From Pedobacter frigiditerrae (GTDB lineage Bacteria > Bacteroidota > Bacteroidia > Sphingobacteriales > Sphingobacteriaceae), in the NCBI RefSeq assembly GCF_032678705.1, contig NZ_JAVTSS010000001.1, positions 558,001-622,000 on the forward strand: a DNA stretch of 64,000 nt. The letters run 5' to 3'. The notes below the pieces were generated by a model. That model saw only the letters and a program-made list of their open reading frames with translations. It was not told where the DNA came from and did not search any database. A program made the position numbers and the translations under genes. Position 1 is the first letter of the stretch. Each line of letters starts with the position of its first letter. This document shows positions 44,017 to 52,684 of the stretch, one piece after another.

Positions 44017-45738
44017 ATGCAAGCTATGTTTAATAATTACAAAAATATAACCCGTTTAAGCCAGTTTCTTTTAATGCTGGTAATGGTTGGTTTCATCTAT
44101 TCATGTAAAAAAACAGATGTAATAGGTGAAGATCCTTATGCGGGAGGCAAACAACCACTAGGTGTTAAGTTTGATAATACATTACCTGACCCAGCTTTAG
44201 CTACCCAAGGTTCTGAAGTAACAGTTTTTATAAGGGGATTAAAAAAATACGAAAACAACTATAAATTTTATGTGAATGAGATTGAGGCAACCGTATTAAA
44301 CTTAACTGATAGTACTGCCCGCATAAAAGTGCCCAATAATGCTAGTACCGGTGGTTTATCTGTTACAACAAATGAGCAAACCTTTTTTGGTCCAGTATTA
44401 ACTATAGAAGGGAAGGTAAGTATTGATGATTCTTTTCAACAAATCAATGGTGCAACCTATCGTGAAAATAACGGAAATATAAGTCTAGCCAGTATAGCAG
44501 ACTTATCGGCCTTGCCAAATGGAAACTTATTTTTAGTTGGCGGCTTTAACAATTTTGACAACAAATGGACTGAAAAGGTTCCAAACGGTGGAATTGCACA
44601 AATTGATGCGAATGGTGCTTATGTGGGGCCAATTGCTAATGATCCTTCTTCTATTACCTTTGGCAAAGGTGCAAATGGGGGCTTAAGTAGCATAACTCGA
44701 TTATCATCAGGCACACATAGTGGGAAATATATTGTTTCTGGAATTTTTAGCAGTTTCAATTCTACACGATCAAATCGTTCTAACATCAATAGTATTACCA
44801 GGTTAAATAGTAATGGTACACTAGATAGTACAATTATAGATGTAATTAATCCAACACCAAATGATTTAACAAAAAATAGAGATACCGTACCTACTTTTAA
44901 TGGTGGTGTTTTAGGTTCTATAAGGAAATCGTTTGTTTTTGGTAATCGAGTTTATGTAATTGGAGATTTTCAATATTATGTTAGGCGCTTTTACGAAAGA
45001 TCAACTTATGATACTAAAGTATTAGATATCATTAAAATGAATCAAATGGCTTGTTTGAAAATTAACGAAACCAATCCTGTAAATGAAGGAGATTTAGATT
45101 TAACCTTCCATTATAATCCTGTAACAAAACAAAGTCCTGCAGGTGGTAATGGCGATATAACCAATGCCATACAACAACCAGATGGCAAATTAATATTGGT
45201 GGGTTCTTTTACAACTTTTAACGGTGTTCCAGCCAATCGTATTGTTCGTATAAATTTAGATGGTTCGGTAGACCCAAGCTTTAATGTTGGAAGTGGTGCA
45301 GATGCTGATATTTATGGCATTACTTATAATGCAACTACTAATAAGATTTTAATTACTGGTTTATTTAAAAATTTTAAAAATACGCCTAAACAGGGTGTGG
45401 CTATGCTAGATTTAGATGGAAGTTTAACTTCTACATTTAATTTTGGCACAATTACACAAGGTATACCAACTTATGCCGGACAACTAAATAATGGAAAAAT
45501 TATCGTTGCTGGTGGTTTCAAAACGTATAACGATGTAATACGTCAAGGCTTTATGATATTAAACCCTGATGGCTCTCTAGCGCCAGGGTATAATAATACC
45601 GGACAATTTGTTGGTACTATTAATAAAATAGTAGAAAGTGCATCTGGTGCAAATACCAAGGTAACTTTAATAGGTTACATATCAAGGTTTGATAATCGAA
45701 GCTTCAAAAGTATTCTTCGCATTACATTAAAAAATTAA
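44017..45738 (+). CDS. Delta-60 repeat beta-propeller lipoprotein with IPT/TIG-like N-domain (DUF5008-like)
   Basis: 573 residues. The lipobox is FIYSCKKT (Cys about residue 30). Residues about 45-130 look like an IPT/TIG-type immunoglobulin domain (GSEVTVFIRGLKKYENNYKFYVN). The remainder contains delta-60 type repeats such as QQPDGKLILVGSFTTFNGVP, NRIVRINLDGSVDPSFNVGSG and LNNGKIIVAGGFKTYNDVI, which build a beta-propeller. No catalytic site is visible. Position in the SusCD operon suggests a surface glycan- or glycoprotein-binding protein. The DUF5008 association is from memory and tentative. Confidence 0.75.
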   Translation: MQAMFNNYKNITRLSQFLLMLVMVGFIYSCKKTDVIGEDPYAGGKQPLGVKFDNTLPDPALATQGSEVTVFIRGLKKYENNYKFYVNEIEATVLNLTDSTARIKVPNNASTGGLSVTTNEQTFFGPVLTIEGKVSIDDSFQQINGATYRENNGNISLASIADLSALPNGNLFLVGGFNNFDNKWTEKVPNGGIAQIDANGAYVGPIANDPSSITFGKGANGGLSSITRLSSGTHSGKYIVSGIFSSFNSTRSNRSNINSITRLNSNGTLDSTIIDVINPTPNDLTKNRDTVPTFNGGVLGSIRKSFVFGNRVYVIGDFQYYVRRFYERSTYDTKVLDIIKMNQMACLKINETNPVNEGDLDLTFHYNPVTKQSPAGGNGDITNAIQQPDGKLILVGSFTTFNGVPANRIVRINLDGSVDPSFNVGSGADADIYGITYNATTNKILITGLFKNFKNTPKQGVAMLDLDGSLTSTFNFGTITQGIPTYAGQLNNGKIIVAGGFKTYNDVIRQGFMILNPDGSLAPGYNNTGQFVGTINKIVESASGANTKVTLIGYISRFDNRSFKSILRITLKN

Positions 45739-45756
45739 CGCTTAAAAACATTTAAT

Positions 45757-47502
45757 ATGAAACAGCTAAATAGAAAGCAAGAATTGATATTAGTAAATGG
45801 ATTGGCCATTATCTGTCTAATACTAGTACTATTTCTTACCTCTTGCAACAAAGATTTTCCTAATACTTTAAGGAGCGAATACCCAAGTGATACCACTAAC
45901 ATTAAAGAAGGTAAGCGTAAAGTGCTTTATATCATTTTAGATGGAGTAAGGGGTAACGCGGTAAGTACATTGGCACCTACAAACATCAATTTACTTTTAA
46001 GAAATTCAATTTATACCTATGATGGGTTAACCGACTATCAAACAGGTGTAACTACAAATGCTACAGCTTGGGCAAATATGACAACTGGAGTAATTGATAC
46101 TAAACACAAAATTACTACAGAGAATTTCGCCGGAAATGAGTTGGCTAATTACCCTACCATATTCACTAGGTTAAAAGCTGCAAATGCCAAATATAGAACA
46201 GTTTCTATTGCCTCAAGCGCTTCTTTTAATACAAATTTAGCGGTTGATGCTACTGAAAAACAATCTTTAACCACTGATTTAGCCGTTAAGGATGCCTTAA
46301 TTAATGAGTTGAAGACTAAAGAGGCAGATTTGATTGTAGCCCAGTTTCACAGTGCAGAAACGGAAGGTGCTGCTAATGGCTATGAAACAACTAATGCTGC
46401 TTATACGGCATCCATTACTACATTGGATAGCTACATTGGAAGCATCATGAACGAGCTTAAAGCTAGGCCAACTTTTATTAAAGAAAATTGGCTTGTAGTT
46501 ATAGCGTCTAATAAAGGTGGTAATGCGTTGCCATTTCCAGGTAGTGCAGATGTAGGTGCTTATGGAGATCCAACAAGAAATAACTTCATCATTTATTACA
46601 ACCCTAAATTTTCTTCTCAACCTTTAGCTAGGCCAGATGCTAACTCTTTCCCTTATGTAGGGTTTGGACCAAGGTTCGTGGCAACTACAACCTCAAACGG
46701 TATTGCAACATTGAGCAATACTACCGTTGGAAATTTTGGAACTACGGGTGAATTTACCTTTATGTTTAAAATGAAAAATGATGCAAGCTCTGCTAATTAT
46801 TATCCAATGTTTTTAGGAAAAAGGAATGCATTTAATAGTGTTTCTTCTACAGGTTGGGGTTTTCTATTTGGCGCAAATGGTTTTCAACTGGATTGGGGTG
46901 GAACGCCTCGCCCAGGAGGTGGAGATATACGTGATGGTATTTGGCACACTATAGCATTTAAGATTTACTTGGTTGGGGGCGTTAGAACTTTATCATTATT
47001 TACTGATGGTAAGAAAATGTCGACAAACAGTATTGATGGAAGAAACATAGACAACACAACAGGACTACGAATAGGCTCTGATCTTGCGCTTAATGGTAAT
47101 GAACTTACAAATTTTGTGGTTAAGGATGTTGCATTATATAATATTGCAATGTCTGATGCAGAACTTGCTGTGAACATGAGAAGACAAATTAGTGCGACGA
47201 GTCCTTATTTTGCAAATTTACTAGGCTGGTGGCCAGGAAATGAGGCATCAGGCACAACAATTGGCGATTTTTCTGGAAAGGGCAACAATTTTACCGCAAA
47301 TGCATCGGTAAACAGAGCGTCATTTGAAGAGCTGTCTCCAAATGTTAGCCCTTTAATTACTACTGCTAGCTATAGAGTAGTTATCAATAACGTAGATATT
47401 CCGTCTCAAATTTATAACTGGATGGGCATTGCACCATTAACAAGCTGGAATTTAGACGGAAAAATTTGGAAATTATTATATACTGACGTACGCAATAACT
47501 AA
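45757..47502 (+). CDS. Alkaline-phosphatase-fold lipoprotein with LamG insertion 1, likely inactive
   Basis: 581 residues. The lipobox is FLTSCNK (Cys30). The alkaline phosphatase/phosphodiesterase fold is seen in KVLYIILDGVRGNAVSTLAP (Asp62), AWANMTTGV and TLDSYIGSIMNEL. Where active members have a SDHG-type metal motif, this protein has ASNKGG (252-253 Asn-Lys), so metal binding is probably lost. A LamG/concanavalin-like domain (about 290-470, DUF4983-like) is inserted before the C-terminal fold segment DIPSQIYNWMGIAPLTSWNL. A binding role is more likely than catalysis. The M60 lipoprotein gene follows after seven bases. Confidence 0.75.
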   Translation: MKQLNRKQELILVNGLAIICLILVLFLTSCNKDFPNTLRSEYPSDTTNIKEGKRKVLYIILDGVRGNAVSTLAPTNINLLLRNSIYTYDGLTDYQTGVTTNATAWANMTTGVIDTKHKITTENFAGNELANYPTIFTRLKAANAKYRTVSIASSASFNTNLAVDATEKQSLTTDLAVKDALINELKTKEADLIVAQFHSAETEGAANGYETTNAAYTASITTLDSYIGSIMNELKARPTFIKENWLVVIASNKGGNALPFPGSADVGAYGDPTRNNFIIYYNPKFSSQPLARPDANSFPYVGFGPRFVATTTSNGIATLSNTTVGNFGTTGEFTFMFKMKNDASSANYYPMFLGKRNAFNSVSSTGWGFLFGANGFQLDWGGTPRPGGGDIRDGIWHTIAFKIYLVGGVRTLSLFTDGKKMSTNSIDGRNIDNTTGLRIGSDLALNGNELTNFVVKDVALYNIAMSDAELAVNMRRQISATSPYFANLLGWWPGNEASGTTIGDFSGKGNNFTANASVNRASFEELSPNVSPLITTASYRVVINNVDIPSQIYNWMGIAPLTSWNLDGKIWKLLYTDVRNN

Positions 47503-47509
47503 ATAAGCT

Positions 47510-49447
47510 ATGAAATCAACAAGATTTATAAATTTTACAGCGATTGTAGCAATCGTTTTAGGGTTAACCGCCTGTAAAAAATACGGGATTGAAGTACCCG
47601 ATGGATATGATGATGCTTCAAAAAACCAAGCTAATGTTTCCATTGATACAAATATGAAAAACATTGATCGTTCTGGTTACGATAAAGCCCGTTTGTTTCC
47701 TGGCTTGGTTGATCAAAGTGAACCTAGAATTCAGAATAGAGAATTTACTTTAGACCTCAACTTTGTTAATCAAACAGCCAATAACTTGCGTATTGCTGCA
47801 GCACCTAGACCTCAATTTAGCACAGGTTTTTATGCAGCTCCTGGTGAATTGATAAAAATCATTGTACCAGCTGGTGTAAACGGATTAAATATGCAAATCG
47901 GTGGACATACAGATAACTTATCAGGTAAAGTGCCATTGTTGCGTGACCCTATTATTTATGCAGTTAAAGCATTGTACCCAGGTGTTAATTACATGCGTAA
48001 TATTTACGGTGGCACAATCTACATTAATGCTAGTTTTGCCATTACGGAGCCAGTAAAATTTATCATTTCTGGAGCAGTAGCTTCTCCAGATTTTGTATTA
48101 GGAGTTGATACTGATGCTGGATGGATTGCAAAAGTTAAGGCTTCTAAAACACCTTGGTTAGAATTAAGAACTAAAAGAGTTGTATTCTTAGTGCCAACGG
48201 ATAGGGTATTAACGAAAATAAATGCCGGTCAATTAAGTAATGCAACTGCATTAATGACAGAGTGGAACAATAAATTTGAGTTAGACTTTAATGCTTGGAT
48301 GGGCTTATCAGACAATGCAGCTGATATAAAAGACCAAAGCCCACAAGGACCATGGAGAGGGGTATTGGATGTACAATTAACGCTAGGTTATGGTCACTCA
48401 GGTATTCCATTTGTAGGTTTAAACGATTCGTATTGGTTTAATAGTTTTACAAGTTTACCTGACTTATTTTCAAGTGCTGGTATGTGGGGTACTTACCATG
48501 AATTTGGTCATAATTGCCAACAATCAAATGTATGGAGCTGGAGTACCTTGGGCGAAACGACCAATAACCTATTTAACTTCAAAGTAGCTAACAGGATCAA
48601 TGCAGATTATAAAATTCTTCATCCAGCAGTTACAAGTAATTTCCCTACAGCTATTGCTTGGGCATCGTCTGCTATAGGAACAAGAAATTTCGATAGTACT
48701 TCTGATGCAGTTATCAATGATCCATTTGCTAGAATGACTCCTTTTGTGCAAATTTTTGAATTGTATGGTTATGGTGCAATGACTAAATTATATACAGAAG
48801 CTCGTCGTGCTCAACGTTTTTCTTTAAACGATATTGATAAACATGACTTTACTTATGAGAAGCTTTCTGAGTATTGTCAAATTGACTTAATTCCATTTTT
48901 TGATGCATGGGGTATTGCTGTGAGTCCACTTTCTCAAGCAAAAATTGGCACAAGGTTTCCTTTGTTAACTAAACAAATCTGGACTTATAATCCGTTAACA
49001 AAAACAGGAGGGACAGGAAATATAGTTTATACAACATCTGTGGTTTCTGCTAGTTCTCCTGCACAAGAAGGCTCTCTTGCGAATATGGTAGATGGAAACC
49101 TAACAACTTTTTACCACTCGCAATACTCAAGCCCAACGCCTGCACAAAGTTATCCATTTACATTTATCTTAAATGCAGGTGCAAATATTCCAATTAAAGG
49201 TATGTACTTTAACGGTAGAGCTGGTAACAGAGCTGGCGATGCTAAAACTATTGAAATATTTAGCAGCAGAGACAATATAACTTATACAAGTATTGGTACA
49301 ACTACTTTACCTAGTACTGCAAATAGAACCGAATACATATTCCCAAGTGGAAATGTAACAGCAAAATTCTTTAAAGTGGTGGTAACTAATGGACATACCA
49401 CAAACCCTTATGTAGTATTTGCAGAATTGAATTTAATTAAGCCTTAA
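47510..49447 (+). CDS. M60 family metallopeptidase lipoprotein with discoidin domain
   Basis: 645 residues. The lipobox is LGLTACKKYG (Cys about 22). The conserved M60 region starts with ARLFPGLVDQSEPRIQNREF, YAAPGELIKIIVPAGVNGLN and QIGGHTDNLSGK. The zinc motif is YHEFGHNCQQ (His330, Glu331, His334), with Glu349 in TLGETTNN. From about residue 515 a discoidin (F5/8 type C) domain follows (LANMVDGNLTTFYHSQYSS), a likely glycan-binding module. It is probably surface-anchored and cleaves O-glycosylated proteins there. It lies between two paralogous AP-fold/LamG lipoproteins. Confidence 0.9.
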   Translation: MKSTRFINFTAIVAIVLGLTACKKYGIEVPDGYDDASKNQANVSIDTNMKNIDRSGYDKARLFPGLVDQSEPRIQNREFTLDLNFVNQTANNLRIAAAPRPQFSTGFYAAPGELIKIIVPAGVNGLNMQIGGHTDNLSGKVPLLRDPIIYAVKALYPGVNYMRNIYGGTIYINASFAITEPVKFIISGAVASPDFVLGVDTDAGWIAKVKASKTPWLELRTKRVVFLVPTDRVLTKINAGQLSNATALMTEWNNKFELDFNAWMGLSDNAADIKDQSPQGPWRGVLDVQLTLGYGHSGIPFVGLNDSYWFNSFTSLPDLFSSAGMWGTYHEFGHNCQQSNVWSWSTLGETTNNLFNFKVANRINADYKILHPAVTSNFPTAIAWASSAIGTRNFDSTSDAVINDPFARMTPFVQIFELYGYGAMTKLYTEARRAQRFSLNDIDKHDFTYEKLSEYCQIDLIPFFDAWGIAVSPLSQAKIGTRFPLLTKQIWTYNPLTKTGGTGNIVYTTSVVSASSPAQEGSLANMVDGNLTTFYHSQYSSPTPAQSYPFTFILNAGANIPIKGMYFNGRAGNRAGDAKTIEIFSSRDNITYTSIGTTTLPSTANRTEYIFPSGNVTAKFFKVVVTNGHTTNPYVVFAELNLIKP

Positions 49448-49457
49448 TTAAAAGAAC

Positions 49458-51143
49458 ATGAAATTACACCTTAATATTAAACAAATATTGCCACTGGTAG
49501 CATTTGTGGCAATCATTTACAGTGGCTGTAAAAAATATGATAATCCACCACCATTTTTCGAAGATCCGATAACTAGGAGCGTAGTGCAGCGAAAAGTTAT
49601 TGTAATTAGCATTGATGGTTTAACAGGTTCTGAGCTAAAAACAATTGCCCCTCCAACTATAGATGGATTAAGAAAAACTTCTAAATATACTTATGATGTA
49701 TTACGCGGTGCAGTAGCAAACGACGTTGCTTCTTGGGCTTCTATGCTTAATGGGGTTAGTTATGCTAAGCACTTAATTCAAAGTGATGACTTTTTGCCTA
49801 CCCCAAAACCTAATTCACATGAAACACCAGCTGTTTTTCGTAATACCTTCGATTACATATTACAGTATAAATCATTAAAAACTGCAATTGTAACACCTTG
49901 GCCTAATCTTCGTAATTATTTACGCATTGCAGATTTTGCACCCGTTGTTAGTACTGATGTTGCCGTAAAAGATTCTGTAATAAACATATTAAATACACAA
50001 TCGCAAATAGGTGCGTTGGTGGCTAATTTTAGAGATGTACAAGCAGCTGGAGGTAATGGAGGCTATGTTGCTACAAATGCAAATTATAAAAATGCAGTAT
50101 TAAAGGCAGATGAGTATGTTGGCAACATTGTAACCGCTATAAAAGCTAGAAAAACTTATGCTAATGAAGATTGGTTAATTATTTTAACTACAAATCATGG
50201 AGGTAGTAGCAACGACCCTAAAGCTGGCTTTTTAATTGCTTCAAATAAAAGCTTAAAGGAAGAAGAGCTTAAGAAAAGTGGATTTAATACCATATTATTT
50301 AAAGGGTCGAGTGTTATTGCCCAAGTTATGAATGATAACGGATTGTATGATCCTGGAGAAACCAAAGATTTTACGGTTCAAATGCAAGTAAAATTTAATG
50401 TACAAACTTCTTATCCTGGATTTCTTTCAAAAGGGACACCCATGTTAGGTTCCGCCATTACAGGTTGGATGTTTAGACAAGGTGGCGCAGGTGTATCTGC
50501 TGCCGTTGGAGGTACTTTAAATGGAGGAACAGGAAAAGTAGAATACAATACTGGAAATGCAGCAGATTTATCGTGGCATACTATTACAATGACTGTAAAG
50601 ATGGATAATGCAACTACTAGAACGCTAACAACCTATCTTGATGGCGTGCAAGTAACCACTGCTAACATTCTTTCAAGAAAAAGTTTAAGTTCTTCAGAAA
50701 AACTAACCATTGGATATAAAAATGTGGATAACGGTGGCACAAGTCTATCCTTCCAAGCGGCAGATTTATGTTATTTTAATACAGCTCTTGATGCTGCAAC
50801 CATTTTGGCTAATAAGGGTTTAAAAGATATTACACAGCATCCAAAATATGCAAACTTAACAGGTTATTGGCCAATTGATGAAGGTGCAGAAGGAATTTTA
50901 AACAATAAAGCACCTGGAGGGTATAACATGGAACTTAGTGGTGCTTATACTTGGGTAGCAATGGGTAAGGATGTTCCAACCTCCGTTAATCCAGATCCAA
51001 ATGCAGGTGGAAAATCCATTTTATTAACCTCTGCTTCTGTATCTGCTAGTATGTTATATTGGCTTAACATCAAAATTTTACCAGAATTTGGTATGGATGG
51101 TAACCCATTCTTAAACCAATTTGAAATAGAGTTTTTAAAATAA
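49458..51143 (+). CDS. Alkaline-phosphatase-fold lipoprotein with LamG insertion 2
   Basis: 561 residues, paralogous to the protein at 45757-47502. The lipobox is YSGCKKYD (Cys24). The AP-fold segments are KVIVISIDGLTGSELKTIAP (Asp53), ASWASMLNGV and KADEYVGNIVTAIKA. The metal motif position reads TTNHGG (Asn246-His247), partly conserved but with Asp replaced by Asn. A LamG-like domain spans about 290-460, followed by the degenerate C-terminal fold segment. Enzymatic activity is uncertain; a surface binding role fits the SusCD context. It is the last gene of the long operon. Confidence 0.73.
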   Translation: MKLHLNIKQILPLVAFVAIIYSGCKKYDNPPPFFEDPITRSVVQRKVIVISIDGLTGSELKTIAPPTIDGLRKTSKYTYDVLRGAVANDVASWASMLNGVSYAKHLIQSDDFLPTPKPNSHETPAVFRNTFDYILQYKSLKTAIVTPWPNLRNYLRIADFAPVVSTDVAVKDSVINILNTQSQIGALVANFRDVQAAGGNGGYVATNANYKNAVLKADEYVGNIVTAIKARKTYANEDWLIILTTNHGGSSNDPKAGFLIASNKSLKEEELKKSGFNTILFKGSSVIAQVMNDNGLYDPGETKDFTVQMQVKFNVQTSYPGFLSKGTPMLGSAITGWMFRQGGAGVSAAVGGTLNGGTGKVEYNTGNAADLSWHTITMTVKMDNATTRTLTTYLDGVQVTTANILSRKSLSSSEKLTIGYKNVDNGGTSLSFQAADLCYFNTALDAATILANKGLKDITQHPKYANLTGYWPIDEGAEGILNNKAPGGYNMELSGAYTWVAMGKDVPTSVNPDPNAGGKSILLTSASVSASMLYWLNIKILPEFGMDGNPFLNQFEIEFLK

Positions 51144-51187
51144 AGCTGGGCTATAGTAAATAATACCAACTAGATGTTGGCATTAAA

Positions 51188-51197
51188 CAAGCGTTTG
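51188..51197. promoter_or_regulatory. LacI-type operator-like site 5
   Basis: CAAGCGTTTG, one mismatch from CAAACGTTTG, with the extended palindrome AAGCGTTTGCGCTT. It lies just downstream of the long operon. Confidence 0.5.
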
Positions 51198-51303
51198 CGC
51201 TTAGGTTGGTTTATGAAAAAGTTATGGTAAGGTAAATAAAGTTTTTTCGATGCTCATTTGTTTATTTGACGCATCAGAAAAACGAAATGTTAACTTTTTT
51301 AAT

Positions 51304-51313
51304 CAAACGGTTG
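51304..51313. promoter_or_regulatory. LacI-type operator-like site 6
   Basis: CAAACGGTTG, one mismatch from CAAACGTTTG, with flanks AAT and CG. It lies about 270 bases upstream of the kinase gene. Confidence 0.5.
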
Positions 51314-51475
51314 CGTTAAGATTATTAAAACTAAAGTTCGTTTATTGTATAACTTGCAATGACCTTAATAGTATGTTGATTTAATTATTAATTTTAAATC
51401 TAGATAGTATTAAAAATAGGTAGCTTAAAATATTTAAGGCGACTTATAAAAATATAGTTTGATTGATTGCTTATT

Positions 51476-51502
51476 CCCTTCGCCATCAATGGTGGCGAGG
51501 GG
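51476..51502 (+). other. Stable hairpin upstream of kinase gene
   Basis: CCCTTCGCCA and TGGCGAGGGG pair over 10 bp, with one T-G pair, around a 7-base loop. It is GC-rich compared with its surroundings. It could be a leader structure or a remnant of a dispersed repeat. Confidence 0.55.
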
Positions 51503-51581
51503 TTGCTTTCTACACTCTCAATTAAATTAAACACACACAATTAATGACTGTTTTGGCAGTCGCACACTTAATACACTATAT

Positions 51582-52646
51582 ATGTTTCAGGAAATCCTAG
51601 CTAGCTATGGTTTGCATTATGATAATTTTAAGATAGAACCTTACGGTTCTGGACTTATAAACTACACTTGGAAAGTTTCGGGTGTTGATAAAAACTACCT
51701 ACTACAAAAAATAAATGCCAATGTTTTTAAGGAGCCGATACGCATAGATGAGAATCTGCTTGAGTTAAGGAAGTTTTTAGATAAATACGCCCCAGATTAT
51801 TTATTTGTATCGCCATTACCTAACCTTCAAAATGAAACACTCGTTGTTTTCAATGGAGACTATTATAGGGTGTTTCCTTTCATCCAAAATTCTACCTCTT
51901 TAGATTTTGTAAAAACTCCTGAAGAAGCATATCAAGCCGCAAAACAATTTGGCGAGTTTGCAAAAGAGCTTGATGGATTTAATACTAAAAAATTAAAGTA
52001 TACACTTGTAGATTTTCATAATCTTCCTCTTAGGGTTGCACAGTTTAAATTGGCTATTCAAGGGGCTAGTGTAGAACGCTTACTTGAAGCGGCAACCGAA
52101 ATCAATGAATTGATTAAGCTCGAATACATAGCTGAGAAATACCAAGAGCTTATCGATAATGGTAGCTTAAAAAAGCGTGTTGTTCATCATGATACTAAAA
52201 TTAGTAACGTTTTGCTTCATCAGCAAACAGGAGAGGGACTTTGCGTAATAGACTTAGATACTGTAATGCCAGGCTATTATATTAGTGATATCGGCGATAT
52301 GATGAGAACATACTTGTCTGAAGCAAATGAAGAGGAAAAAGACCTATCTAAAGTTGTGGTAAGAGAAGAGATGTTTTTTGCAATTTATCGTGGTTACATG
52401 GAAGAAATGGGTGATGTATTATCTACATCAGAAAAAGAAGCATTTGTTTTTAGTGGAAAGTTTATGATTTACATGCAGGCCCTAAGGTTTCTAACAGATT
52501 TCTTAAATAATGATGTTTATTACCATACAACTTATCCATCACATAATTTAGTGAGGGCAAAAAATCAACTTCAGTTGCTCAAATCATATTTGTCACTTGA
52601 CCCTATTTTTGAGAAAGTTTTCCAAAATAATTTACACACAATTTGA
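51582..52646 (+). CDS. NahK-like N-acetylhexosamine 1-kinase (APH-fold phosphotransferase)
   Basis: 354-residue cytosolic kinase of the aminoglycoside phosphotransferase fold. It opens with GLHYDNFKIEPYGSGLINYTWKV. The catalytic loop is VVHHDTKISNVLL (His202, Asp204, Asn209), followed by LCVIDLDTVMPGYYISDIGDMMRTY. The HxDTKxxNVL...VIDLDTVMPG combination resembles N-acetylhexosamine 1-kinases such as bifidobacterial NahK, which make HexNAc-1-phosphate from GlcNAc or GalNAc. Operator-like sites upstream and the adjacent glycan locus suggest it salvages amino sugars released there. The exact sugar is not proven. Confidence 0.78.
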   Translation: MFQEILASYGLHYDNFKIEPYGSGLINYTWKVSGVDKNYLLQKINANVFKEPIRIDENLLELRKFLDKYAPDYLFVSPLPNLQNETLVVFNGDYYRVFPFIQNSTSLDFVKTPEEAYQAAKQFGEFAKELDGFNTKKLKYTLVDFHNLPLRVAQFKLAIQGASVERLLEAATEINELIKLEYIAEKYQELIDNGSLKKRVVHHDTKISNVLLHQQTGEGLCVIDLDTVMPGYYISDIGDMMRTYLSEANEEEKDLSKVVVREEMFFAIYRGYMEEMGDVLSTSEKEAFVFSGKFMIYMQALRFLTDFLNNDVYYHTTYPSHNLVRAKNQLQLLKSYLSLDPIFEKVFQNNLHTI

Positions 52647-52656
52647 TACAACAATT

Positions 52657-52684
52657 AAAGCCGCTCATTGAAGTGGCTTTTTTG
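52657..52684 (+). terminator. Terminator between kinase and GlxA-type regulator genes
   Basis: A 9-bp stem AAAGCCGCT/AGTGGCTTT, with one G-T pair, is followed by more T residues. It ends one base before the convergent stop codon. Confidence 0.75.

Larger units (their letters stand above)
51144..51581. other. Regulatory gap between operon end and kinase gene
   Basis: No gene was seen. The gap holds a weak hairpin CCAAC/GTTGG just after the operon (51166-51180), two operator-like sites, a stable GC-rich hairpin at 51476-51502, and a small hairpin GACTG/CAGTC (51546-51561) in the likely leader of the kinase gene. Confidence 0.65.
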
